Positions 1-7,277 of a stretch of DNA of 64,000 bases are shown one piece after another; within the stretch, counting starts at the first letter, position 1; each line of letters starts with the position of its first letter. The stretch lies in the NCBI GenBank assembly GCA_963772825.1, contig CAVYYX010000017.1, positions 124,001-188,000 of the forward strand, given 5' to 3'. Source of the stretch: Desertimonas sp963772825 (GTDB taxonomy: Bacteria > Actinomycetota > Acidimicrobiia > Acidimicrobiales > Ilumatobacteraceae). A program made the translations under genes and the position numbers. The notes beneath the pieces are model-generated. The model saw nothing but the letters and a program-made list of their open reading frames with translations. It was not told the DNA's origin and did no database searches.

Positions 1-276
1 TTCGGGCTCACCTATGGCACGACGTTCCCGGGCGACGGCGCCGACCCGGCCCTCCTCCCGAACTACGCCGCGGTGGCCGGCGCCTACGGGGCGACGGGCA
101 TCCGCATCGAGTCGGCCGCCGACTTCCGGCCGGCGCTCGAGAAGGCGCTGGCCCTCGGCGGTCCCGTCGTCCTCGACGTGCCGATGAAGAACAACCCGAC
201 CCCGACGACCGGGCACTGGAACATCCTCGACATCTACTCCCCGGGCGAACACCGCTCGCACCTCCCCACCGACTGA
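1..276 (+). CDS. C-terminal part of a thiamine-pyrophosphate-dependent enzyme (5' end outside window)
   Basis: The frame is open from base 1 and ends at the TGA at 274-276, giving the last 91 residues of a larger protein. The segment PNYAAVAGAYGATGIRIE followed by PVVLDVPMKNNPTPTTGHW has the pattern of the C-terminal pyrophosphate-binding domain of acetolactate-synthase-type TPP enzymes (Val-Ala-xx-Tyr-Gly ... Pro-Val-Val-Leu-Asp-Val). The exact reaction cannot be read from this end; a decarboxylase, a carboligase or a sulfoacetaldehyde-acetyltransferase-like enzyme are all possible. It lies 8 nt before an acylating aldehyde dehydrogenase, so it probably makes the aldehyde, or the precursor of the aldehyde, which that enzyme oxidises. 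Confidence 0.75.
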   Translation, partial: FGLTYGTTFPGDGADPALLPNYAAVAGAYGATGIRIESAADFRPALEKALALGGPVVLDVPMKNNPTPTTGHWNILDIYSPGEHRSHLPTD

Positions 277-284
277 GGCAACGC

Positions 285-1691
285 ATGGCTCGCGACATCA
301 CCGCCGAGGAGCGGACCCTCGCCGCCGAACTGGTGGGGCGAGCCCGCGATGCCTTGGCCGCCATCGCCGAGTACGACCAGCAGCGCGTCGATCGGCTCGC
401 CCAGGCGATCGGCTGGGCGCTCGGCAACGAGGCGACGTTCACCCGTCTTGCCCACATGAGCGTCGACGAGAGCGGCATCGGCGACCGCGACGGCCGCGTC
501 GCCAAGCGCTTCAAGATCCACGGCATCCTGCGCGACGCGCTGCGCACGAAGAGTGTCGGGATCATCGAGGAGGACGCCGCCAAGGGGCTCGTGAAGTACG
601 CCAAGCCGGCAGGTGTGATCGCCTCGATCGTGCCGATGACGAATCCCGAGCTGACGCCGCCGGGCGCGGCGATCTACGCGATCAAGGCCCGCGACACCGT
701 GATCTTCTCGCCCCATCCACGGACCGCCCGAACCACCAACGAGGTCGTCCGCATCCTGCGCGAGGTGATGGAGCGCGAGGGGGCACCAGCCGACGTGTTC
801 CAATGCGTCGAGCGCCCCTCGATCCCGCTGTCCCAACAGTTGATGGCCGATTGCGACCTGACCTTGGCCACCGGTGGTGCGGCGATGGTCAAGTCGGCGT
901 ACAGCTCCGGCAAACCGGCGTTCGGCGTCGGCGGCGGCAACTCGACGATGGTCATCGACGAGACCGCCGACATCGCCGAGGCGGCACGCAACACGCGGAT
1001 GTCGAAGACGTCCGACTACGGCTCCGGTTGCTCGGCGGACGGCAACCTGCTCATCGACGATCGCCGCTACGACGCGATGCTCGAGCAACTCCAGGTGGAA
1101 GGCGGCTACCTCGCATCCGCTGCCGAGAAGGCCCAGCTCGAACGCGTGATGTGGGACGACGACGGCACGCGCAACGTGGCGACCGTCGCCCAGCCGGCCC
1201 CCAAGCTCGCCGCCGCGGCGGGGTTCACGATTCCCGACGACCGCACGTTCATCATCGTCGAGCAGGACGAGATCGGCCGAGAGCACCGCTTCTCGGGCGA
1301 GAAGCTGACGACGCTCTTGGCGATGTTCCGCTATCACGGATTCGACGAGGCGCTCGACAAGGTCCGCCGGATCTACGAGGTGGCCGGCAAGGGTCACTCG
1401 TGCGGCATCTTCTCCTACGACCTCGAGCACATCGACGCCCTCGCCCGCGTCGCCCCGGTCAGCCGCGTGATGGTCCGCCAGCCACAGTCGAAGGCCAACG
1501 CCGGATCGTTCACCAACGGGATGCCGATGACGTCGAGCCTCGGTTGCGGTATCTGGGGCGGGAACATCACCAACGAGAACATCTCCCTCAAGCACTACCT
1601 CAACGTGACGTGGGTGAGCTCTCCGATCGCGGAGGACCGCCCGTCGGAGGAAGAGTTGTTCGGCGAGTTCTACGGAAGTCCGGTTCCATGA
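285..1691 (+). CDS. Acylating (CoA-dependent) aldehyde dehydrogenase, sulfoacetaldehyde-dehydrogenase-like
   Basis: This 468-residue protein belongs to the aldehyde dehydrogenase superfamily and would oxidise an aldehyde to an acyl-CoA with NAD(P). The nucleophile sits in SDYGSGCSADGNLLI (Cys249), and GVGGGNSTMVID precedes it, the usual layout of acylating members such as EutE, AdhE-N and SauS. The C-terminal block FTNGMPMTSSLGCGIWGGN and the residues around NISLKHYLN are typical of the subgroup that includes acylating sulfoacetaldehyde dehydrogenase (SauS). The substrate is inferred only. The gene starts 8 nt after a TPP enzyme, and its stop overlaps the start of the next gene (ATGA at 1688), so the genes are translationally coupled. 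Confidence 0.85.
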   Translation: MARDITAEERTLAAELVGRARDALAAIAEYDQQRVDRLAQAIGWALGNEATFTRLAHMSVDESGIGDRDGRVAKRFKIHGILRDALRTKSVGIIEEDAAKGLVKYAKPAGVIASIVPMTNPELTPPGAAIYAIKARDTVIFSPHPRTARTTNEVVRILREVMEREGAPADVFQCVERPSIPLSQQLMADCDLTLATGGAAMVKSAYSSGKPAFGVGGGNSTMVIDETADIAEAARNTRMSKTSDYGSGCSADGNLLIDDRRYDAMLEQLQVEGGYLASAAEKAQLERVMWDDDGTRNVATVAQPAPKLAAAAGFTIPDDRTFIIVEQDEIGREHRFSGEKLTTLLAMFRYHGFDEALDKVRRIYEVAGKGHSCGIFSYDLEHIDALARVAPVSRVMVRQPQSKANAGSFTNGMPMTSSLGCGIWGGNITNENISLKHYLNVTWVSSPIAEDRPSEEELFGEFYGSPVP

Positions 1692-2524
1692 CGCCGACGC
1701 AGTTCTCGCTCGCGCATCTGACGGTGCTCGGTGTCTCGCCCCTCGATCAGATCGACATCGCCGCCGAGGCCGGGTACGACTTCGTCGGGCTGCGCACGAC
1801 CCCGGTGGCGGCCGGCGAGGAGGTCGCCTCGTTGGTGGGGGATTCGGCGATGGTCGGGCGAGTGCAGGCGCGGCTCGCCGACAGCGACGTCGAGGTCCTC
1901 GACGTCGAGCTCGCCCGTCTCGGACCGCAGGACGAGCCAGACGAGCTGCAGGGACTCCTCGAGGCGGCGGCGGCGGTCGGCGCCAGGCACATCGTCGGCC
2001 AACTTCCCGATCCGGATCGGAGCCGGGCGATCGACCACTTCGGACGCCTCTGCGACCTTGCCGGCGACTTCGGACTCACCGTCGACCTCGAGTTCCCGTC
2101 GTGGATGGAGGTCGGCGACCTCGACGCGGCGGCTGAGGTGGTCGCCGGCGTCGGTCGCCCCAACGCCGGGATCCTCGTGGACACCTTGCACTTCCACCGC
2201 TCGGGCTCGTCACTGGCGGAGCTGGCGTCGTTGCCGAAGGAGTGGTTCCGCTTCGTCCAGCTGTGTGACGCCCCGCTCGCCATTCCTCCGACCGTCGACG
2301 AGGTCATCCACGACGCCCGCGCAGCACGGGCGTTGCCCGGCTACGGTCACCTGCCGCTCGTCGAGGTGATCGAAACGTTGCCGGCGGTGCCGTACTCGCT
2401 GGAGGTACCGAACGACGTGCTGCGCGAGGAGCTGGGCACCGCGGAGTTCGCGCGGCTCGTCCTGACAACGGCCCGCCAACTGCTCGCTGACCGTGGGCTG
2501 GCGACGCTTGGTCATGCGACGTGA
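1688..2524 (+). CDS. Sugar phosphate isomerase/epimerase-like TIM-barrel protein (AP endonuclease 2 family)
   Basis: The 278-residue protein has the pattern of the xylose-isomerase-like TIM barrel family: an N-terminal strand SLAHLTVLGVSPLDQIDIAA, a helix-start AGYDFVGLR, a metal-site strand DLEFPSWM with Glu and VDTLHFHRSG with Asp and His, and a late strand FVQLCDAP. These barrels act as isomerases, epimerases or dehydratases; one branch is 3-dehydroshikimate dehydratase. The ATG overlaps the stop of the aldehyde dehydrogenase and the end overlaps the GTG of a shikimate-dehydrogenase-like gene, so its substrate is probably shared with those enzymes. The specific reaction is unknown. Confidence 0.8.
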   Translation: MTPTQFSLAHLTVLGVSPLDQIDIAAEAGYDFVGLRTTPVAAGEEVASLVGDSAMVGRVQARLADSDVEVLDVELARLGPQDEPDELQGLLEAAAAVGARHIVGQLPDPDRSRAIDHFGRLCDLAGDFGLTVDLEFPSWMEVGDLDAAAEVVAGVGRPNAGILVDTLHFHRSGSSLAELASLPKEWFRFVQLCDAPLAIPPTVDEVIHDARAARALPGYGHLPLVEVIETLPAVPYSLEVPNDVLREELGTAEFARLVLTTARQLLADRGLATLGHAT

Positions 2525-3426
2525 CGGCTTCGGCGCGTCTTGACGCGGTAGACGGCGCACCTTCCGCGCCCTACCGGCTGGCGCTGATCGGCGACGGCAT
2601 CGACAAGTCCTTGGCTCCGGCGTTCCACACGATCGCCGGACAGCTTCTCGGGCTCGACGTGAGCTACGACCTCTTCCCCCGGGCGCCGACGTTCGATGGT
2701 CAGTTGGAGCACTTCCTCGTCGAGCTCGCCGAGGACGGGTACCGCGGTGTCAACATCACCGTGCCGTTCAAGGCGACTGCCTGGCGAGGCGCGGCCCAGC
2801 CGGATCCTGACGTCGTCAGCATGGGCGTCGCCAACACGCTGCTGCTCGGGCCGGACGGTCCCACGCACGCCTACAACACCGACTTCTCGGGGTTCAAGTG
2901 GGCGTATCGCCGGCGCTTCGGGGCGATCGAGCCCGGTGTCGTTGCGCTGCTCGGTGCGGGCGGGGTCGGCACCGCAACGGCGACCGCTCTCGTCGATCTC
3001 GGAGCGACGGCGATCCGCATCTTCGACATCGTCCCCGAGCACTCCCACGCCCTGGCGCGGGCGCTCGGCGAACGTAACGATGGTGTCGAGATCACGATGG
3101 CAACGTCAGCCGTGTCGGCAGCGCTAGGCGCCGACGGTGTGGTCAACGGCACGCCGGTGGGGATGTACTTCCAGCCGGGCACGCCGATCGACCCGGCGGC
3201 CATTGCGGGCCAGCGATGGGTGTTCGACGCGATCTACTCGCCGGTCGAGACCGTTCTGATGAGCCGTGCCGCCGAAGCCGGTCTGCAACGGATCAGCGGG
3301 CTCGATCTGTTCCTCGGCCAGGCGATCGACGCCTTCGAGGTGTTCACCGGCCATCGCCTCAGCCCGGCGCTCGTCGCCGACCTGGAGGCGCACATCGAGG
3401 TCGCGGAGCGCCAGCGAACCCTGTGA
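2521..3426 (+). CDS. Shikimate dehydrogenase family protein (quinate/shikimate dehydrogenase-like paralogue)
   Basis: This 301-residue protein of the AroE family reduces or oxidises a cyclic hydroxy/keto acid with NAD(P). It shows the substrate motif VNITVPFKATAW, whose Lys is the catalytic lysine, YNTDFSGF with the partner Asp, the Rossmann turn GAGGVGTATATAL, and the C-terminal block SGLDLFLGQAIDAFEVFTG. The usual AroE opening GxPIxHSxSP is replaced by GDGIDKSLAPAFH, a sign of a catabolic paralogue rather than biosynthetic AroE. The start is a GTG overlapping the preceding stop by 4 bp. Being co-translated with a TIM barrel that could be a dehydroshikimate dehydratase is suggestive, but the TPP enzyme and acylating dehydrogenase do not fit a plain quinate pathway. 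Confidence 0.82.
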   Translation: MTASARLDAVDGAPSAPYRLALIGDGIDKSLAPAFHTIAGQLLGLDVSYDLFPRAPTFDGQLEHFLVELAEDGYRGVNITVPFKATAWRGAAQPDPDVVSMGVANTLLLGPDGPTHAYNTDFSGFKWAYRRRFGAIEPGVVALLGAGGVGTATATALVDLGATAIRIFDIVPEHSHALARALGERNDGVEITMATSAVSAALGADGVVNGTPVGMYFQPGTPIDPAAIAGQRWVFDAIYSPVETVLMSRAAEAGLQRISGLDLFLGQAIDAFEVFTGHRLSPALVADLEAHIEVAERQRTL

Positions 3427-3566
3427 CCGCAGGTGATGCCGTTAGCGTCCGGCAATCGACCAACGAACCGGGGGCCGCCCAGAACGGATGAGCGAGGAAC
3501 CGTCTCCGCGACGTCGTCGAGATCTTCGAGGCGCCACCGTCCCGACGGCCCTTCTCACCTGGCGAC

Positions 3567-5879
3567 GTGTTGCGTCTGCTCGTCAGCATCGGCCTGATCG
3601 TGCTCGGCGCAATCGTGGCTCGCGCCGCCCAGGCGACGATCAGGGGGCTCGAAGAGGACCTCGTCGACGCGTTCGGTCGTTTGCCCGACACCTTCGAGTC
3701 GGCCGTGCTCAGCCTCGCTCAGCTGGGCACCAGCCTGATCCCATTGATCGCCCTCGTCGTGCTGCTGGCCCGTGGCCGGTGGAAGGTCGCCCTCGTCCTC
3801 GTTCTCACGGGATTCCTCGCGTTCGTGGCGATGACGGTGGCGGACGTGTTCGTCATCGACCGCGACCTCGCCGACGTGCTCGCCCGGTTGCGCGAGGAGG
3901 ATTCGATCACCGCCGCCTCGTTCCCGAGCTCGCACGTCCTGGCGACAACGACGGCGGTGGTCACCGTGGCGTCGCCTTGGTTGACGAGGCGATGGAAGCG
4001 GGCGCTGTGGTGGAGCGTCGGACTGCTGGTGATCCTTCGCCTGCTCGCCGTCGTGCACCCGGCCTTCGATCTCGTGCTCGCCGTCGGCATCGGACTCGGC
4101 GTCGGTTCGCTCGTGCTCTTGGTGTTCGGATCGCCGACCACCGAGCCGAGCCCAGAGGAGCTGCTCGACGCCCTGCGCCCGCTCGGCATCCGGCCGCGAC
4201 GGATCGAGCGCCAGCGGGAGTCGATCAGTGCCGTGCGGTATCAGCTGACCGATCCGACCGAAGCGAGGTTCGAGGTCGCCCTGCGGACGCCCGACGAGAC
4301 CGACGCCGATCTGCTCAACCGCGTCTATCGAGGGCTGCGGTTCCGGGCCCCCGAAGTCGGAGCCGGGTACGCGACGCTCAAGCAGCGCATCGAGCACGAG
4401 GCGCTCGTGCTCACGCTCGCCGAGCGGCACGCGGTACGGGTGCCCGCACTCGTGGGAATCGGGACCACGGCGGGCGGCTCAGCCTTCGTTGTCACCCGTG
4501 AGGTGCCGACAAGGCCACTGCTCGCCGACGACCTCGATCGGCCGGACGTCGTCGACTCGTTGTGGACGGAGCTCGGCTTGCTCCACGATGCGGGCATTGC
4601 CCACCGCCGGTTGACCCTCGAGGCGATCAGCGTCGACGAGGACGGCAACGTCTGGTTGCACGACTTCGATGATGCCGAGACGGCGGCGCCCGACCGTGAA
4701 ATGGCGCGCGATGTCGCCGAGCTGCTCACCGAGACGGCCGTGGTGGTTGGGCCCGAGCCCGCCGTCGCTGCAGCGGTCTCGTCGCTCGGCGCTCAACGAG
4801 TGGCGCCGTCGTTGCGCATGTTGCAGCCGCTCGCCCTGCCGCCGGAGACGCGGGCGCGGGCGAAATCGGTCGACCGGCTGCTCGACAACCTTCGTGACGC
4901 CGTCAACGTGGCGACGGGAGAGCCGGGGCTCGGGCTCGAAGAGCTCGAACGGATCAAGCCGCGCACGTTGCTGATCATCGTCGCGTCGACGCTCGCCTTT
5001 TACTCGTTGCTCCCGCAACTGGCGAACCTTTCCGACACGGTCGACGCCTTCGGCGATGCTCGGCTGCGGTGGATCGTCGCCGCCCTCGCCGCCTCGGCGA
5101 TCACCTATCTGTTCGCGGCGATCTCGTTCCAGGGAGCTGTCGCCGATCCGATCCCGTTCGCCCCCAACGTGCGCGTCCAAGTCGCTGCTGCTTTCACCGG
5201 GCTGGTCGGTCCCGGCGGTGCCGGTGGCTTCGCCCTCACGGCGCGATTCCTGCAACGGGTCGGTGTCGGCGGACCGGAGTCGGCGGCCGCCGTGGCGGTC
5301 AAGGTCGTCGGCGGCTTCGCGGTGCACATCGGCTTGTTGATCGGCTTCGTGCTGTGGTCGGGGCAATCGGACATCGGCGGCTTCGCCTTACCTGACACCA
5401 CCATTGTGCTCCTCGTCGTGGCGATCGTGCTGGCCCTGCTCGGCGTGCTGTTCGCCATCGGACCGGTGCGCGAGCGGTTCTTCCGGCCGGCGTGGACGAA
5501 CGCCAAGATCGGCGTCGCCCAGATCGGCCAGGTCTTCCGCCGCCCCGGACGAGTCGCCGCGTTGTTCGGCGGAGCGGCGGGGCTCAGCTTGACGTACGTC
5601 GTCGCCTTGGTGTGTTGCATCGAGGCGTTCGGGGGCGGGGTGACGTTCGCCCAAGCCGGCGCGGCCTACCTCGTGGCCGTGGCGATCGCCACGTTCGCGC
5701 CGACCCCTGGAGGGCTCGGAGCGCTCGAGTCGGCGCTGATCGCCGGGCTGACCGGCTTCGGCCTGCCCGACGGGATCGCCGTGTCGTCCGTCCTGTCGTT
5801 CCGGTTGGCGACGTTCTGGTTGCCGGTCATCCCCGGGTGGCTGGCGCTGGGATGGATGCAGCGCAACGACGAGGTTTGA
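3567..5879 (+). CDS. Three-domain membrane protein: PAP2-like phosphatase, kinase-like domain, LPG-synthase-type transmembrane domain
   Basis: From the GTG at 3567 the protein has 770 residues. Residues 1-190 are a membrane PAP2-like region with SFPSSHVLATTTA (PSSH near 120) and RLLAVVHPAFD, matching the Arg-x5-His-x3-Asp signature of PAP2 phosphatases. Residues about 200-455 look like an atypical kinase, with LHDAGIAHRRLTLEAI (near 346) and WLHDFDDAE (near 366). Residues 460-765 form about eight hydrophobic helices of the lysylphosphatidylglycerol synthase TM family (UPF0104), with GLVGPGGAGGFA and TFAPTPGGLGALE. Upstream, residues LRDVVEIFEAPPSRRP are encoded in the same frame but have no start; the ATG at 3488 is one frame away, so a small frameshift near 3490-3515 is likely. 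It probably acts on membrane lipids or their precursors. Confidence 0.78.
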   Translation: MLRLLVSIGLIVLGAIVARAAQATIRGLEEDLVDAFGRLPDTFESAVLSLAQLGTSLIPLIALVVLLARGRWKVALVLVLTGFLAFVAMTVADVFVIDRDLADVLARLREEDSITAASFPSSHVLATTTAVVTVASPWLTRRWKRALWWSVGLLVILRLLAVVHPAFDLVLAVGIGLGVGSLVLLVFGSPTTEPSPEELLDALRPLGIRPRRIERQRESISAVRYQLTDPTEARFEVALRTPDETDADLLNRVYRGLRFRAPEVGAGYATLKQRIEHEALVLTLAERHAVRVPALVGIGTTAGGSAFVVTREVPTRPLLADDLDRPDVVDSLWTELGLLHDAGIAHRRLTLEAISVDEDGNVWLHDFDDAETAAPDREMARDVAELLTETAVVVGPEPAVAAAVSSLGAQRVAPSLRMLQPLALPPETRARAKSVDRLLDNLRDAVNVATGEPGLGLEELERIKPRTLLIIVASTLAFYSLLPQLANLSDTVDAFGDARLRWIVAALAASAITYLFAAISFQGAVADPIPFAPNVRVQVAAAFTGLVGPGGAGGFALTARFLQRVGVGGPESAAAVAVKVVGGFAVHIGLLIGFVLWSGQSDIGGFALPDTTIVLLVVAIVLALLGVLFAIGPVRERFFRPAWTNAKIGVAQIGQVFRRPGRVAALFGGAAGLSLTYVVALVCCIEAFGGGVTFAQAGAAYLVAVAIATFAPTPGGLGALESALIAGLTGFGLPDGIAVSSVLSFRLATFWLPVIPGWLALGWMQRNDEV

Positions 5880-5969
5880 CGTCATCGCCGCCAGCGTCGG
5901 TGAGGCGTTGTACTGTCCGACGTGCGGCTGCTGATCACACACCGCCGCAGTCGCGAGGGAGGATCAGCG

Positions 5970-6551
5970 ATGGCCATGACCGACCCGCCACCTGCCGACG
6001 ACGTCGGATTTCCCGATCCGATCGTCGTGAGTACCGAGCCCCTGACTTCGAGGGTTCCGGCCGCGCCGCCGGACCGACGATTCGGTCCGATCCGCTGGAT
6101 CGGGATCGTCGTGATCGTCGCCGGTGGGATCTTGCTGGTGTCCGGGCTCGTGACGTGGATCGTCGTCCAGACTCAGCTGGCTGACGAGAAGATCACCGTC
6201 TCGGACGACGCGGCCCGCTTCCAGGGCGACAAGGTCGACGGTCCGCTGACGGCGTATGCCCAGGCAGACGTCATCGAGAAGCACGCCCTCGAGGCCAGTG
6301 GCGGCCTGACCTACGCGGAACTGGACCGCGACGATCCGGTGCGCGACACGGTGATGGACGCCTCGTTCCTGCGGGCGTCGCTGTTCACGTCCGTCGTCGC
6401 GTTCGGCGTCGCCGTGATGGCGATGGGGCTCGGCGTCCTGTTCGTCGTCGTCGGGATCGCCCTCGTGATCTTGGCCGGCAGGCTCGCCCAGCCTGGTCCG
6501 TCGGCGGCGTCGGCCTCGTCCGACCTGGCAGTTCCTGCTGCACCGGTCTGA
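5970..6551 (+). CDS. Small two-helix membrane protein, function unknown
   Basis: This is a 193-residue protein whose family I do not recognise. The ATG at 5970 is chosen because GAGGGAGGA lies just before it; a GTG at 5922 is in frame but has no ribosome binding site. After a 45-residue polar N-terminus come a membrane segment (WIGIVVIVAGGILLVSGLV), a polar loop of about 80 residues containing TYAELDRDDPVRDTVMDASFL, and a second membrane segment (VVAFGVAVMAMGLGVLFVVV), ending in an Ala/Ser-rich tail. The loop should lie outside the membrane. It sits alone between the lipid-related membrane protein and dcd and is followed by a strong hairpin. Confidence 0.7.
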   Translation: MAMTDPPPADDVGFPDPIVVSTEPLTSRVPAAPPDRRFGPIRWIGIVVIVAGGILLVSGLVTWIVVQTQLADEKITVSDDAARFQGDKVDGPLTAYAQADVIEKHALEASGGLTYAELDRDDPVRDTVMDASFLRASLFTSVVAFGVAVMAMGLGVLFVVVGIALVILAGRLAQPGPSAASASSDLAVPAAPV

Positions 6552-6612
6552 CAGCGACGGGAGCGACTCCGGTACCGGAACTCGGTCACCGGTCACCGGT
6601 CGGCGGTAGGAG

Positions 6613-6649
6613 AGTTGCGTTCCGGAGCCCGTCAGCGGGCTCCGCAACT
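6613..6649 (+). terminator. Bipartite hairpin, probable terminator after the two-helix membrane protein
   Basis: AGTTGCG and GGAGCCCG pair with CGGGCTCC and GCAACT around a TCAG loop, with a small TTCC bulge on the left side. There is no T-run, which is common in GC-rich actinobacteria. It lies 61 nt after the stop of the small membrane protein and ends where the likely -10 of dcd begins, so it separates the two transcripts. Confidence 0.55.
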
Positions 6650-6661
6650 AGCCTCCGGTCC

Positions 6662-7234
6662 GTGATCCTGTCCGACGTAGATCTGCGCAAGGCGATCGCC
6701 GCCGGGCGAATCGGGATCGAGCCGTTCGACGAGTCGGCGATCCAACCCTCGTCGATCGACGTGCGGGTCGACGCCTTGTTCCGCGTGTTCCGCAACCACA
6801 CGGCAGGGATCATCGACGTCAAACTGGACATGAGCGGCCTGGCCGAGCTGGTCGAGATCCCGGCAGACGGCGTGTTCATGCTGCACCCCGGCGAGTTCGT
6901 GCTCGGCTCCACCCTTGAGCGGGTCAGCGTGCCCGACGACCTCGTCGCCCGCATCGACGGGAAGAGCTCGCTGGGGCGTCTCGGGTTGCTGATCCACAGC
7001 ACGGCTGGGTTCGTCGACCCCGGCTGGGACGGCAACATCACCCTCGAGCTGGCCAATGTCGCCAGCCTGCCGATCACGATCTACCCGGGGATGCGGATCG
7101 GCCAGCTGAGCTTCATGCACATGACGTCGCCGGCCGAACGACCGTACGGCAAGGGCGCCCACGGTTCGAAGTACCACGGCCAGCGCGGGCCCACCCCGAG
7201 CCGCTACTTCGAGAACTTCACGCCGTCCGACTGA
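6662..7234 (+). CDS. dcd: dCTP deaminase
   Basis: This 190-residue trimeric cytosolic enzyme deaminates dCTP on the way to dUTP/dUMP and dTTP. The family pattern is clear: MILSDVDLRKAI, IQPSSIDVRV, EFVLGSTLERV, the nucleotide-site block IDGKSSLGRLGL, and TAGFVDPGWDGNITLEL carrying the catalytic Glu. The length equals that of the mycobacterial enzyme, which also hydrolyses dUTP, so a dUMP-forming bifunctional enzyme is possible but cannot be decided by eye. The GTG at 6662 is 7 nt after TAGCCT, so the mRNA may be leaderless. Confidence 0.95.
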   Translation: MILSDVDLRKAIAAGRIGIEPFDESAIQPSSIDVRVDALFRVFRNHTAGIIDVKLDMSGLAELVEIPADGVFMLHPGEFVLGSTLERVSVPDDLVARIDGKSSLGRLGLLIHSTAGFVDPGWDGNITLELANVASLPITIYPGMRIGQLSFMHMTSPAERPYGKGAHGSKYHGQRGPTPSRYFENFTPSD

Positions 7235-7277
7235 CACCGGCACCAATCCAGATCCGCCGCGGCGACGAACCTCGGGT

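Noticed and set aside
3488..4501. A 337-codon frame starting at ATG 3488
   Set aside because: After the first 10-15 codons it is Arg-rich shadow sequence of the PAP2/LPG-synthase gene. Only its start may be real, linked by a frameshift to the main frame.
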